DNA of 48,906 nt from Gamarada debralockiae (Eukaryota > Ascomycota > Leotiomycetes > Helotiales > Hyphodiscaceae). Of the stretch, positions 23,527 through 35,200 are shown piece after piece; the first letter of the stretch is position 1; each line of letters opens with the position of its first letter. Location: the NCBI GenBank assembly GCA_002803225.1, contig NXFV01001851.1:1-48906 (forward strand), given 5' to 3'. The translations under genes were made by a program, and so were the position numbers. The notes under the pieces are model-generated. The model did not search any database. It saw only the letters and a program-made list of their open reading frames with translations, and had not been told where the DNA came from.

Positions 23527-23887
23527 TCAAACGTCGGTCACATCACGTGATGGATTCTCCCATCCGCCCTCCCTTCTTGGCGTAGACCACATGCGGAGAC
23601 GCAGTTCCTCCAAAACCATCTCATTATGCACTTGCCATGTTGTCGTATTTTCAAGATCTTCCGTGCAACAAAAGGTTTTTGGATCAGTAACATGACACAT
23701 ATAAAGTAACAAGAAGTACGAAGGCACACACTTTCTGATGGATAGCTCTTTCGTGTTATATAACAGTGGCAATTGCAATTAAGGTAGAAACCAAGCCAAA
23801 AGATAAGGCTATGATATCGCTCGTTGAAACTTATAAAGTAAGTCATGTGACCAACAAGGCTGGAGCTCGATTCTGCAACTCACGCAT
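23527..23887 (-). pseudogene. SDII family, copy 3, one frameshift
   Basis: Exon 1 is ATG C (23884-23887) followed by GTGAGT. After the intron (TATAAG acceptor) exon 2 reads MLSTSDIIALSFGL and the helix through IAIATVI, then TAA. Alignment to copy 5 shows one missing base just before the ACACGA (Thr-Arg) codons. With it restored the frame would run into the GTGTGT donor like its sisters. Exon 3 reads DLENTTTWQVHNEMVLEELR and LRMWSTP, ending at 23527. All else is intact, so the loss is recent, or the deletion is an assembly error. Confidence 0.65.
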
Positions 23888-24294
23888 ATTGGTACCTGTC
23901 TGCTTCTCTCGAATAGGATGGATCGAAAGCGAAGTTACGAAGGGAAATTGTGAGTGTCAACTTGGAGACATTAGTTGATACTTAAGTTAGGAAGTTGAAG
24001 GTGGTTCGTTTTACAAAAGTAGGATACTTTCTCAGGCACAATGACGGCTCTCGGGTACCTGCAGCAAAGGGCCTCGCTTAGACAGATGCAGCAAGGCTCT
24101 CGCGAGTTCTCATGATCTGTATGCTGCAATAAATAATGCACAAGAAAATAAAACGCAAAGGAAAGAACAGACGAAGGAATGAATAGAGACAACTGGAGCT
24201 AGTATACGATTTGGTTTTCGAGTTTTAAGAAAACTTCTCAGTACACTTCATAGCAATATACATCAACGTAATCTCACCGACTCAAGTTGAGACG
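23888..24294. other. Spacer between SDII copies 3 and 4
   Basis: No gene recognised. Should hold the promoter of copy 3 and the terminator of copy 4. Confidence 0.35.
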
Positions 24295-24625
24295 TCATGT
24301 CAGCGGCTCACCAATCCTTCCTGTTCTCTTTGAGCACCACCTCCTCAAACGAAGTTCCTCTAACATCACACCCTCATGTACCTGCTGTTCGTGTCGTCTC
24401 TCGAGGTCCCCTGTAGGATAAAAGCAATCCTCATTTATGAAGTCTCAAGAAGTAGGAATACATACTTTCTACCGGATAATTACTCCTTGTGATAACAACT
24501 GTAACAATCGCAATAAATGTAGACGCGAAGCCAAATGACAAGGCTATGATATCGCTCGTAGAGACTAAGGATGCGATCAGTCACGTGATAAAGGCTGAGG
24601 ACGAAGGCTTGTGCAACCCACGCAT
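24295..24625 (-). CDS. Tiny single-pass membrane protein, SDII family, copy 4 (72 aa)
   Basis: Three exons: ATG C (24622-24625), 24564-24466 (99 nt) and 24410-24295. Intron 1 starts GTGGGT and contains TCACGTGA followed by CTGAT, a likely branch site. Intron 2 runs GTATGT to CTACAG. The spliced 219-nt frame has no internal stop. The product starts MLSTSDIIALSFGFASTF, has one helix (about residues 7-28), then TRSNYPVERDLERRHEQQ and the tail VHEGVMLEELRLRRWCS, ending with about 15 more residues. Single-pass, with a basic and probably cytosolic tail. Function unknown. Intact and close to copy 5, so probably a tandem duplicate of it. Confidence 0.72.
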
Positions 24626-25471
24626 TTTGGCGTTGGATTTCTTCTTATAGCTTTGGTTGAACTGCTTGAAGTGGAAGTAAAATTGTAGTTGCAATGAATT
24701 GCCAATGTTTTAGTATAGGGTACTAAAATAACATCCAAGATCGGGTAAAAGTTGTGCAAATGCACTGTGAGGAGTTGTAGAGTTAGCGTAGTCTTTGTAA
24801 TAGGAGTGGGAGAAAGCATTGGAGCGTTCGGTGATACCGCGATATTTACGAGTAGCTGCCGCTGATAGGCGAAAGGAATTGGGAGTTACTCCAGATCCGA
24901 GATGGCAGCAGGCGCGACCAATGAGGCGGCAGAGCAAGGATTGAAGCACAAGCCACATGGTCACGACCTGCAGGTATCGGAGCCGCATATTCCGAATGTG
25001 ATAATTGTGATAATCGTCTGCGGCAAAACTCAGTTATTCAATCACGAATGCTCGGGATCAAGATGGGCTTTGCAGACGCCACAGGAAATCTCGACGAACC
25101 ACGCAACGGGGCGAAGCAGGGACTGAAAGCGACAGACCAGGTATCCATTTTAGAGAACTCAAAGCCCCAGTCTCAAGCCTCATGGATACACAATCCGCTG
25201 CTACCAAAGTACCTGGTACGACCAGGATCCTGGGATATGCACAGTGTCTTATGGCTTTAGTACAGAGAAGGACCAAAGCGCTCTTCAACTCAAATACTAA
25301 ACCACTTGTACTTGCATCACTCACAGACGTGCAAGGGACTCCAGCAGAAAAATTGCTCTTTTAATTACTATTCAACAAAATTTGTCAAACAGGGCATTCC
25401 CAACTTTGGAGCAATTCATTGCCAAACAAACTCAACTTCCAATCACCAACCCCGCCAACCACGTGAGTTAC
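24626..25471. other. Spacer between SDII copies 4 and 5
   Basis: Overlapping frames of 70-90 codons on both strands, none recognised. Holds the promoter side of copy 4. Confidence 0.35.
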
Positions 25472-25794
25472 TCAGCAGCCGTTCCTGTTCTCATTGAACA
25501 CCAACGTCGTAGACGCAGTTCTGCGTTCTGCTAACATCAGCCCCTCGTGTACTTGCCGGCTATTCCGTTTCTCGAGATCTCCTACAGAGATATCAAATTT
25601 AAATCGCTTGTAACTGACTTGGATACAGGACGTACTCTCGATTAGATAGTTTCTACGTGTGACTATGACAGTCGCAATTGCGATAAACGTAGACGCGAAA
25701 CCAAAGGACAAGGCTATGATGTCGCTCGCTGACACTGATCCCCATATCAATCACGTGACAATATATGGAGCTGCTTTTGGTGCAACTCACGCAT
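25472..25794 (-). CDS. Tiny single-pass membrane protein, SDII family, copy 5 (70 aa)
   Basis: Three exons: ATG C (25791-25794), 25734-25636 (99 nt) and 25581-25472. Intron 1 runs GTGAGT to GATCAG and contains TCACGTGATTGAT. Intron 2 runs GTACGT to CTGTAG. The spliced 213-nt frame is open. The product starts MLSASDIIALSFGFASTF, continues through IAIATVIVTRRNYLIE, then the tail RDLEKRNSRQVHEGLMLAER and about 15 more residues. Helix residues about 7-28. The reading that ignores both introns is also open, but then the start would be a non-ATG codon. The matching micro-exon in four other copies favours the spliced form. Confidence 0.75.
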
Positions 25795-26150
25795 ATTTAG
25801 ACTTTTTGTGCGTCTGGTAGAAAATGGCCTTGTGTTTCCGGAGATTCTACAGGAAAGCGACGGTTTTAAGCAGCAATTGAATCTCTCTGAATTAAAGATC
25901 TTCAAGGGGAAAATGGAATGTGTGGGGTGGTCTTCGTACTTTAGAGAGTACCGTGCTCTTCTTGTGCGATGAGTTGTTTGATAGGGAAGCTGATTGGTGC
26001 ACACTTTCCATCGAACAACTATCCGCAATGAAAAGTAAGAAGTTGACTAGAAGCCATTATTGGCCATCAAAAGCCACTCTTGAAATGGAGCAAGGGTTGA
26101 ACAGAAGTAGAGCTCAAATGAACTCGATGACCATATTGGATGAGCGTCCG

Positions 26151-26588
26151 TTATTGGTTCGTCTCTGGCACAATCGCTTGCAGGTTATCACAGCCCCCAG
26201 TAACATGCATCAAGCTCTCCTCATCCGCCGTCTCCTGCACGTTGCCCAAATGGCTCGGCGTATTCAATAACCTGTACACTTCATCCAAATCGGTGTCTGG
26301 GCATTCAGGATCTTGCGCAGGGGGCCAATACACAATCGGCTGCTCGCGGCACACCTCCTTCAACGCGGTCCTAAGATTAGGATTCGGTGGACGCAATAAC
26401 CCCCTGTTAACGCCTGAGTTGTAAGTAAGGGCGGCCGAGCTTTCGCGAGCCGGCGCGCAGTCGCAGCGGCTGTGTGTCTTGCCAATTTGTTGGCAAAGCA
26501 TCGTCGACTGAGTCGAGGTAGGTGCTTGCTGAGGTGTGGTAGTGACGTATGTGGGATCCGTCGTTGCCGAGGTCACCTGCGCTGCCAA
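26151..26588 (-). CDS. Hypothetical Cys-containing protein fragment
   Basis: A 146-codon frame without an ATG at its 5' end; upstream it meets a TAG near 26630. The first part is Thr-rich (VTSATTDPTYVTTTPQQAPT), followed by six cysteines, including a CDC, spread over about 90 residues. The residues before it (GLLGITQTSWPLAAQ) could be the end of a signal peptide, so a small secreted Cys protein whose first exon is missing or broken is possible. No family recognised. Confidence 0.3.
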   Translation of the reverse strand: MAAQVTSATTDPTYVTTTPQQAPTSTQSTMLCQQIGKTHSRCDCAPARESSAALTYNSGVNRGLLRPPNPNLRTALKEVCREQPIVYWPPAQDPECPDTDLDEVYRLLNTPSHLGNVQETADEESLMHVTGGCDNLQAIVPETNQ

Positions 26589-26639
26589 TGGCCAGGAGGT
26601 CTGGGTTATCCCAAGAAGACCTTGTGGCTATTGCAGCAC

Positions 26640-27683
26640 AGGTATGCTACTCTGCGAGAAGTATTGGTATGACTTGTTCGCAAAACGCTAGGGGTGCCTG
26701 ATATAGCAATCAATCGGACCAGATATGCCACGCTCAGCTTCTCTTGTTGCTTTTGGGAACTCCTTCACCGCTGACTGGTGGTGGCCATACCATCTGATCC
26801 AGTTGCGCCAAGGATCTTGCTGTCTTGTGTTGCAAAAAGTAAGAGTGAACTAAGCGAGCCTGAAGACCACCTCATCAGGCTGCGGTGTGAGCATCCTTTT
26901 CGGGGGAATCTTGAATGCCTTCCGCAAGATGCAACATCCATTGGAATATTCCATAGTCGGTGAACGCCCGTGGAGAAGGTGAGGATGTCTTGCGGCGCGC
27001 CATGGCTGGAGAAATGTTGATGGTTGGGTGACAAGCCTGGATAAGTTTTGATAAGCCACAAGCGATCGTGTTCGTGGATTTCGATCCGGCTATGAAATTG
27101 GTTGGTTTGAAGAGGTGGGGTCGTCCGCGGGGTAGTTTATCCCGAAAAGGTGTGGATGAAGAACCACATATTAATGGGAGGGCATGCTTAGATCACTTGT
27201 GGACGAGGCGTAGGAAGTTGTCTTCCACTAGGGAGCTTGAACTTCTTGCGAGTGAACTTTCACCTGGGTGACTCGTCCATGTGGACAAACACATTCAAAA
27301 ATGTCCACACAGACTTCAACAAGAAAACATTTCTCTTTCAATTACTCCTACCATACTCCCCAGATCTGATCTAACCCATCCCATCCATCTTCCCGATCCT
27401 ACAACACTTCCGCAAGCAGGTTCCTTCTTCCCTAATGTACACATATATAAGAATCCACCTCTTACAGATTCTCTTGCTTTCAATTGCTTGCGCCCAAAAC
27501 AAACACCATCCCTTGATAATACGGTCGTTGAAGCCCAATTCCTCATATATCGCTAAAACCCAAAGTCCTCTTTCTTTCTCTCTTTTCTTTCACCAAATCC
27601 CCAGACCCCACAAATTCTCGAACAGCGTCCGATCCTTTTGAGATCACTCCCTTATTGCCTTTGACACCCTTTCACGTGAGATA
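26640..27683. other. Intergenic; no recognisable gene
   Basis: Frames at 26765-27061 (-) and 27068-27271 (+) have no recognisable motif. From about 27290 the plus strand is CA- and CT-rich, with ACATATATAAG at 27439-27449, which could be a TATA-type element. A TCACGTGA lies at 27672-27679, just past the kinase stop. Confidence 0.35.
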
Positions 27684-29985
27684 CTATAAAGGGCTCGCAT
27701 CAATATCACCCGCAACCTCCTCTGGTGTAACTTCTTCGCGGAATTTAATGCCGCCCTCAACATCAATCCCGCCTTTAACCCACTCCTGCTCCATGACTTT
27801 CTCCAGCGTCCACCGGCTCCTGGACCTCTTCAACAAAGCCTCAGTGACAACCATCGCGCCTTCAAGACCTCTCTCCCGAAACTTCTCTGGATCAGCATCA
27901 TGATCACCTTCCTCGCCCGCAAACTCAATCCAACTCCATTCCACTCTCGCAATCCTATGGCTGGTCCTAGACCGCATTTTCTGCGCGTCAGACATGTTCG
28001 GGTGAGGATCGAATGGCAATCTGCTTTCTAGCAAAGCATAGAGGAGGACGCCAAGTGACCAGGCGTCTGTGGCACGGCCGTCGTAGGGCTGCCCTAGGAT
28101 TACTTCTGGTGCGGCATAATCGTCGGAGCCACAACGAGTAGTGAGTTTCTCGTCGTCTGCGACTCGGCGTGAAAGACCGAGGTCAGTAAGCGTGATGATT
28201 GAATAGGGGTATTTTTGCCAGTCCAAAGGACGGGAGAGTTCGTGTTGTGGAAGGTTGACGAGGACGTCTGATCAGGTTATTAGCCCAGCCAAATTCAAAG
28301 AGAAGATTCAACGACTGTGTAAAGTAGTGAGAAATCTTACTCTCGAGTTTGATATCTCTATGCACGATATGCCTCTCGTGCAAATACTGCACCGCCGCCG
28401 TCAATTCCGCAAACATCCTCCGTAACAAGGATGGAACGAGGAGGTTCCGATGCTGGCTTGCGACTTCGAAGAGGTCGCCTCCGGGGCAGTAAGAAAGGAC
28501 CAGGATCGCGCGCCTCTCTTCGATATTCCAGGCTTTCAAATGAACCAATGAAGGATGGTGTATCGATATCATGATTTCCAACTCTCGTTTCAAGGACATT
28601 TCCACTCTTTGTTCTGAAGCTCCGCCTTTGGGCCCATGTTCGCAGATCTTGATTGCTACCAACTGCTTGCGCTTCTCATCGAATTGTGTCTCCGGAACAG
28701 GCGTCACTATCCCATCCATTTTTTGCCCGTACACATCATCATCTACCTTTTCCTCGTCTTCAACCAATTGGCTCGTGGCAAGTATCACTCGGCTGAACGT
28801 CCCCTCTCCTAGCATTCTCAATGCCCTCCATCTCCTCTTCGCCCCATCGCGAGTTTTGGCCTCGAAGTATTCTGCTTTGGGTCCCAATTTTTCCCGTGCT
28901 ATTTGCGTAGTAGATAACGAAGAATCACTATCACTGCTCTCTCCACCCGTCCGACTCGAGGGCGGCGTAGGCGGTCTCTTTGTAGGCGCCAACCCTCTTT
29001 GTGCCGCCAAATGCGGCTCCCTTCGCATAAGCATATCTCCAGACAAAGATGAGTCAGGAGTCGCATCCATAGCTGCGTGCGACCCTGACACCGTGATATG
29101 ACGCGCCTTTGGCACCTGCACTGCTTCCGGCACATATTCACTGATACTTCTATTCCTCTGATGTCCGTCTGCAGTCTTCTCTTTGTTTGTTTGCGCGCTG
29201 TTCAAGCCAGTTTCTGTGGAACTCATCACTAAACCCTGGTATGCGCGCCGTTTGGTTTGATTTGCGATGGCGGAGGATATGGACTCGCCATTCGCGGTGA
29301 CGAGCGCGGAGTCGGCGGTTATGGGCATCATGAGATCGCGAGATGTTGGTCTTGATACCAGTTTCTTCCACGGTCCCGGTGAGTCGCCCGACATGAGGGG
29401 TGAGGGCAATGGCGTGACGTCCGCCATTGCGTTCAGCATTGGGGAGGATATGGCAGAGCCTGGGCGGGATCCAGCGTTCGAGTTGGCGCCGACGCTGCTT
29501 GCAAAGACGTTCTTTATGCTTGGTGTTCGCGCAAGCGGCGCAATTGGTATACTCGGTGTCCTCGTAACTGCGGGTATGCGGGTAGATTCGCTCGAGCTGC
29601 GCGCGGTGTTGTTGTTTGTTGAGGGGGTGACCGTGCAGCTTGGGGTGGTGATGTCGGTTTGGATTCGCAGCCCCGCACTTAGAGGACTTGAGTATCCGTC
29701 AAGGGAATCTGTGGGGAGAAGACGATGGGAGGTATCGAGTTCAAGATTCGAGCGTTCGTTAGGTGGTGTAGCGTTTGGGGGAGAGGGCGCTATCGTGTTG
29801 GATCTGAAGATGGCAGCGGTGATGGGGGTATGGAAGGGAGCTGGAGCGTCTGCATTCTGCTGTTTATCCTCCTCACTCATGAGGCTTTGGTCGGTATTCT
29901 TCCATTGCGATGACGAATTGTCTGACGAAGCCTCATTTTTGCTCTGGTATCGCGATTTTGGGGTACTGGGCTCAGGATTTGACAT
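27684..29985 (-). CDS. Serine/threonine protein kinase with long disordered N terminus
   Basis: Two exons (29985-28341 and 28267-27684; intron GTAAGA to GATCAG, 73 nt) give 742 residues. Residues 1-370 are Ser/Thr/Pro-rich and probably disordered, with many possible phosphosites. The kinase domain covers about 387-725: glycine loop GEGTFSRV (393-400), VAIK with Lys446, HRDIKLEN with Asp544 and Asn549 (Asn549 is created by the splice), DLG at 577-579 in place of DFG, then SDDYAAPE. An insert of about 30 residues separates the glycine loop from VAIK. The overall look is that of the fungal CAMK-like group; I cannot name an orthologue. All catalytic residues are present, so it should be active. 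Confidence 0.85.
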
Positions 29986-31049
29986 CGCGGGGAATCAGCG
30001 ACGTAAGAGTTCGAGATGTTGACCGGGGGATGAGTGAGACCGGACTCGAGAGTAGGAGTGTTAAACTGTTGTACAACCTACGCCGACACAGGACGAGGTA
30101 GATTGTGACTGGCGAGAAGCCACATAGAGTGGTCGTCAACGGGCAGATGTAAGATTTTATGGATGGGTCGATGTTCGGCCAGGTGGAGGTGGGACAATCT
30201 GCGGCACAGTGTCTGGACCAATAAGGTTAGCGAAGGAGCAAGGAAGCTTAAATGGGCCTGCAGCAGATGCCAAGCCGTATAAACTTCCAAAAATAATTCG
30301 ATATTTATTTTCGAATATAAAATCCCTCAATTTGGGGGCTGAAGCGATGAGAAGGTCGTTTGTTTTTCCAAGGGAAACTCGTTTCAGTAATATTTACAGC
30401 AACTTTCAAGTTCTTTGACCCCCTTACTCTCAGCCAGCCTTCCACTCTCGCTAGTCCTCTTCCTCTCCCACCTCGGCCGAGGCTTTGCAGCTTTCACATC
30501 ATGAACTGACGCGGCTCCAAGCGCGAAGCCTCCTCGTAGCCCAGACCCACTCGAATACGAGCTCGGATTGCATCAACAGAACCCTCCTGCCATCATACAT
30601 CAACTCTCCCCATATAAATAAGCATATATCCTCCCTTAATTTTCAGTTGTTACAGCGCGAAGTTTTGTACATGCGCACTGACGCTGGAGATGGGGTGAAA
30701 AATAACCGCTGACAACCGCCCACGGTTCGAATTACCACGGGGAAGACTCGGTGCTTCAATTGGTTGGTCAACGTTCGCCAATCAAGAGGGCTGAGCATCG
30801 GAGATGCGATGACCCCTGACTTTATGTGAGGCTGAAGAATGCCAAGCTATTTGATATCACGTGTAGATCGCGAGGAGACCGTATGGACGACTTTTATCCT
30901 GTTCTGTTCGGTCTTTGATGTCTCTCAAGTGTGATTTGCATTCAAAATTCAATTTGGTCTTCCATCGTATTCTTTTGTCTGTGTGCCGCAAAGACATCTC
31001 CCACACTCATTTCCCGATTCCCATCCCTTTCTAGGACCTGCCTCTACAG
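29986..31049. other. Kinase upstream region; no recognisable gene
   Basis: Kinase promoter and spacer. No coding region recognised. A CACGTG lies near 30858. Confidence 0.4.
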
Positions 31050-32330
31050 AAGTTCAAGTATTATTCACACTCCCACTCAAACAAAACAAAACAGCTGTAT
31101 ACGCAGCCGTAGCAGCAATAATATCCTTATTATTAGCATTCTCCATACAAGAAGCCTGTACCAATCCAATCCTCAACGTAAACAAAAAGTCGTCAACAAA
31201 AGTAGTAACTCTCCTCTGATCCAAAAACATAGTTTACAAAATCTTGGAGTTAGCATCTGCTTGATAAGGGAAGAAGACTAGAGTCGCGAGGAGTTTTCTG
31301 GGTTCTGAACTCGAGAGCTTCCTTGTTTGAGAAGAGGCCTGGAGTAAGACTCATAAATATTGCCTGAATAGGAAAGAAATGCTCTGAATTTACATACCAA
31401 CATCGGCACAATCAACGTCGCATCTACAAAAATAGCCATCACAACCCTACTAACCAACCCTTTCTTTTTGTGTCTAACCTTAGGGACTTCGCGCAGAAGG
31501 CGGAAGTAAGCGTTGTTGGAGGACCAGTTGGCGTGGGAGAGAGTCAGGCCTTCGGAGAGGCCTTGCAGGAAGGGCGCCTCCGAGGTAGATAAATGGGAGG
31601 AGTGAGAGGCGCATCAGGGTTGCGAGGGTCTTACCGTACGTGGAAAAGATGGGAGGTAAAGCGACAGGGGTCGAGTTAGAAGTGTTGGATCATGTAGGTG
31701 AGCCAGTATTCGTAGGTTTGCGCTGATTTTGCTTTGTCAGAATTAGCCGGAGTGAGGGCGTTTGTTGTGAAAGAGGGATGTACTGTAGCTTTCGAGATCT
31801 TCTTGGATTAATTTCCAGCGCTCAGGTGTGCACACTGCTTTGTGTTAGCAAGGCGCCCATGCCGAGGGAAATCAAGAGCACAAACATTCTTTGTAATTCT
31901 CATTCTGGCTCAACAGAATCCAATTGTGTTTGTGCAGCCGTGCCGTGTTGTACAGAATGTTGTCGAGATGCATCGTTCGCATCATAGCTTGGTGTTCCGA
32001 CATGGGGTAGAGAGAAGGAAGGTTGTGTGGTCATGGATCGCATTCATCGAGAAACTCCTCCAGCTTCTCAGAAGCAATGGGAGTACTGTTCGGCCCATTC
32101 TCGTTCGAAGCCGGCGATGATGTGGTCGTTGTTGTCACAAGATGCACCGCAGGCTAACTACCTGGTGATGGTGCTGCAGCTCGAGGTCCATTGCCACTGC
32201 CATTCGCCAGTGCCTCCACATCGGAGGATCTGTGGGCGAATATTCTCATATTGTATAAGGATTGATAATTTGTAGGAAGACGCATAAAAGAGGTATTCTT
32301 AGGATTCGGTTTGAAGGTGTTCGGTTGCCA
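31050..32330 (-). pseudogene. Decayed DUF6594-type membrane protein gene
   Basis: Fungal DUF6594 proteins have a charged N-terminal part and a C-terminal set of membrane helices that closes with an AATAAYAAVL-type block. In order on the minus strand I read MWRHWRMAVAMDLELQHHHQ (about 32150-32216), fragments of the middle (ERWKLIQEDLESYS about 31780-31825; AQTYEYWLTYMIQHF about 31680-31725), SNNAYFRLLREVP (about 31490-31530), VSRVVMAIFVDATLIVPMLV (about 31398-31460) and NNKDIIAATAAYTAVLF (about 31085-31135). The pieces lie in different frames with several stops. A GTATGT donor follows PML, so a few gaps could be introns. At least two nonsense codons remain, so I call it a pseudogene. Confidence 0.5.
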
Positions 32331-32553
32331 AGAAAGAATATTTGAGTGCTAGCAAGAGAGGCAGTCGCAGTTGCCAAACCCAAGCGACCAACTTCTGCTG
32401 ATTCAATAGTCGCTCGAACTCATTGAACAACTCTAAAATATAAAAAGAAAAGAAAGAAAATAGACGATCTAAATTACTTGTATCTCTATAATCTATCCAT
32501 CTATCCGTCTACCCAAGTATAATAACTGTATCAATTCACTCCCAATGCCCGTC
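32331..32553. other. 3' region of the peroxidase gene
   Basis: A+T-rich trailer; nothing else recognised. Confidence 0.4.
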
Positions 32554-33634
32554 TTACAATCTCGCACGGAATTGCTTGTTCTTCTCGCTCAAAGGCCCAC
32601 CCTCGCTTGGCCCATGGTTGTAAACAGTACTCTTCGCCGGGCTTCCTGCTATCCCCTTCTTCTTAGGCGCAGCATGGTATCCTCCCTTCTCATTATCCGT
32701 ATTCGTAACATGTCCCTTCTCATCTCTTTGAATGCCCAGCTCAACCAGCTTTTCGAAAACCTTACTAAAATCCTCAAAGAACCGATCCTTGTCCCGCGCA
32801 TACAACTCCACCCATTTCCTGAAACTCTTATCCTGCGTCAACGCAATATCGGTGGGCAGCATCATCAACTCGGTCTCGGTATCTTCATCGTAATTGACAA
32901 ACTGCTCGATCCCATTCTTCAAAGTCTTCTTCTTCCACTGAAGTGATAGCAGGAGGCGGAAATACTGATTCGAGAATCGCGTCGGGTTGTTGACCCAAGC
33001 GCCCTCAAATCCGGATCTATCCGAGTGACAGCGACCGAGATTGTGTGCTCCAGACAACGCGACGATTTCCTGGTCGTTGAATCCCATTCGGTAGAATATC
33101 CATCGCAGGTGGTCGGAGCCTTGAGCGCCGTCGGGGAGGCGACCCCTGGGTGGAAGTTTTGAATCGTCAACGTAGTCCGTTCGTCCTCCTTTCCATGGGA
33201 TCTCTGGACCGCCCATCTCCTTAATTGCCACCACTCCTGCCAGAGTCCAGAGGTCGGCGTAGGTTATCCATGGGTGCTTTTCCTTCACTGGTTCGAGGAA
33301 GACTCGGGGGTGTTGCAAACCGGCATTTGCCGGATCCCCTCCTTCGGCTTCGTAGCGCATTCCTGCTCCGTTTGAGCCACCGGTGTCTGTTTCAGCGTCG
33401 TAGGTACCGGCGGAGTGCCTGTGGAGTGGTTAGTGGAATGAGACATCACGTGGCGATGGTTGGAGCTGGAAGTATGAACGGGATAGATTGTGGAGGAAAC
33501 TCCTTTCATCAGGAGAAGACATACCAAGCAAGACGAACGAGAACGGGTCCTGCGCTTCCATCATCGTACTCAGGCTGATGCATAAGTTTTGCGATATCCT
33601 TTCGGACCGCCTCAAAATCTCCCTTCTTACTCAT
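32554..33634 (-). CDS. Class I haem peroxidase, cytochrome c peroxidase-like
   Basis: Two exons (33634-33525 and 33418-32554; intron GTATGT to CCACAG) give 324 residues. Class I haem peroxidases reduce hydrogen peroxide. The distal site VRLAWHSAGT holds Arg34, Trp37 and His38. The proximal site [12 protein letters not shown] holds His162. Trp178 in GFEGAW sits where cytochrome c peroxidase has its radical tryptophan (Trp191). The Trp at the splice (LA-W-H) forms only after intron removal, which supports the model. The start [18 protein letters not shown] has no mitochondrial presequence, unlike yeast Ccp1, so a cytosolic second-type enzyme is likely. The C-terminal 40 residues are Lys/Gly-rich. 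Looks functional. Confidence 0.9.
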
Positions 33635-33654
33635 CTTATCAATCCTATTTCTCC

Positions 33655-33674
33655 AAAAAAAAAAAAAAAAAAAA
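33655..33674 (+). repeat. Poly(A) run of 20
   Basis: An uninterrupted A run about 20 bp upstream of the peroxidase ATG, a poly(T) tract on the coding strand. Such tracts occur in fungal promoters and exclude nucleosomes; the role here is inference. Its length may be unreliable because of sequencing slippage. Confidence 0.6.
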
Positions 33675-33679
33675 TTCTA

Positions 33680-35200
33680 AAACCGTTGTCTATATCTAAT
33701 ACCAAATCTACCGTCCATGACAAAGAGAAAAAAGAAAGAGAAAGAAGAGAAATTGCGTGAATGAGGTAGAAAATCGAAGGGAAAGATACGGAACGAAGTC
33801 AAAAAAGAAACGCAAGATACCGAGGCTCGCGGCTGTCTTATCGAGCGCTTCTGGCCTTAGCGCGTGTGAAAATATTAACATTGTGGGTCCTTTAGATGAT
33901 TCATGAGCGATAAGCTTGTGATGTCGATATCAAAATTGGAAAACGAATTTGCGCTAAGGGAACGTGCCGAGGTCGACCCTGCAGCTTACAGGGTCTGAAG
34001 TTCTGATTGGATTTCAGGAGCTTCTGCAAGCGACGCACGTGGAAAGATAAGATAAGATCTTGGCTATCTCGACTTTGAGTTTTTGAGTTCCCTTCAACTT
34101 CCTCCTCATTTTTCACCGGACAAGGAAAAAAAGCAAAATTTCCAGCCTCTATACCGTACCTACAATCCATGATAATCCCCGTGAGATAGAAGACCACGCA
34201 ACATTAGTGACAAGCAAATGTGCGACTTAAGTAAGCCTCTCAGGGGTCGCAAAACAAAGAAAACACGTCGTGAGGCCGATTGGTACTGAGCTCTTCTGGT
34301 AATGCCCGCCTTGAGCTCACCAGTATTCGTTTCGGTGCTTTGCACAAAGTTGTATCTGGGCCACATCAAACAATGTGCAGCTTGTCCTGTACTCAGGCTT
34401 TTACAATGTTTTCGTTTCTAATGATTGGTTTTCGAAGACTCAGAGGGAGAAATATCGTGTCCCGTGATCTCTCGATAGATGTGGTATCATCTGTTGGTAG
34501 CTCGCGATGCTGATAAGCCAGAAGTCCAGGAAACCTATATCATCATGAGATAGAGGAGAGTGCCTTTTTGCGGCACGTCTCTGGGATCCATAGGACGAAA
34601 GCTCTTTATGATTTATCGTTTCAAAGCCTCACGAAGTTGGTTGCTGTTCATCGGGGATTGATAGGATTTTACGGGAAGTACGAAACAATGAGCGGCAGAG
34701 CCTCATTTCTCACACACTTTTTCTCGGTTAATCTGCGAGTGTGCCAATTGTTGGATTGTTGACGTGTCATGATTGGTAGGATAGCGCCAGCTTATGTTGT
34801 ATACTGCAACAAGGCTCGCCGGGACCTCAGAGGCATAAGTCAGCCAATGACTGTGCCGCCCGCCAAAATGACCCGAGTTGTTAACGAGGGCATGGCAGGC
34901 TCTTCCTGGTGCGCTCTCCCAATAATCGCTCAGCAAAGTTTGATCATTTCTGGAGGCTTGATTACTTCTTTATGCTTCGATTCTGCCTTTCTAGTTTCGC
35001 GTTTATCCTAACTCGAATACCAGCCCCTCGGAGTAGCGCCGGTCCCTTGGACCTTCAATCGCCTGTGTTAAGACGACCTCCAAACACCACAACCCCCACA
35101 TTCCAATTTCCAATTTCCAAATGGTTTGTTAAATAGAAATCAAACTTCTCTCCCAATTCTCAAACTTTATAACCCGCATTTGAAAGAAACGATATCTGTC
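33680..35200. other. Spacer; no recognisable gene
   Basis: Peroxidase promoter side, then about 1.3 kb with short frames on both strands (for example 34280-34513 +, 34703-34936 -). I recognise none of them. The last 100 bp lead into SDII copy 6. Confidence 0.4.
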
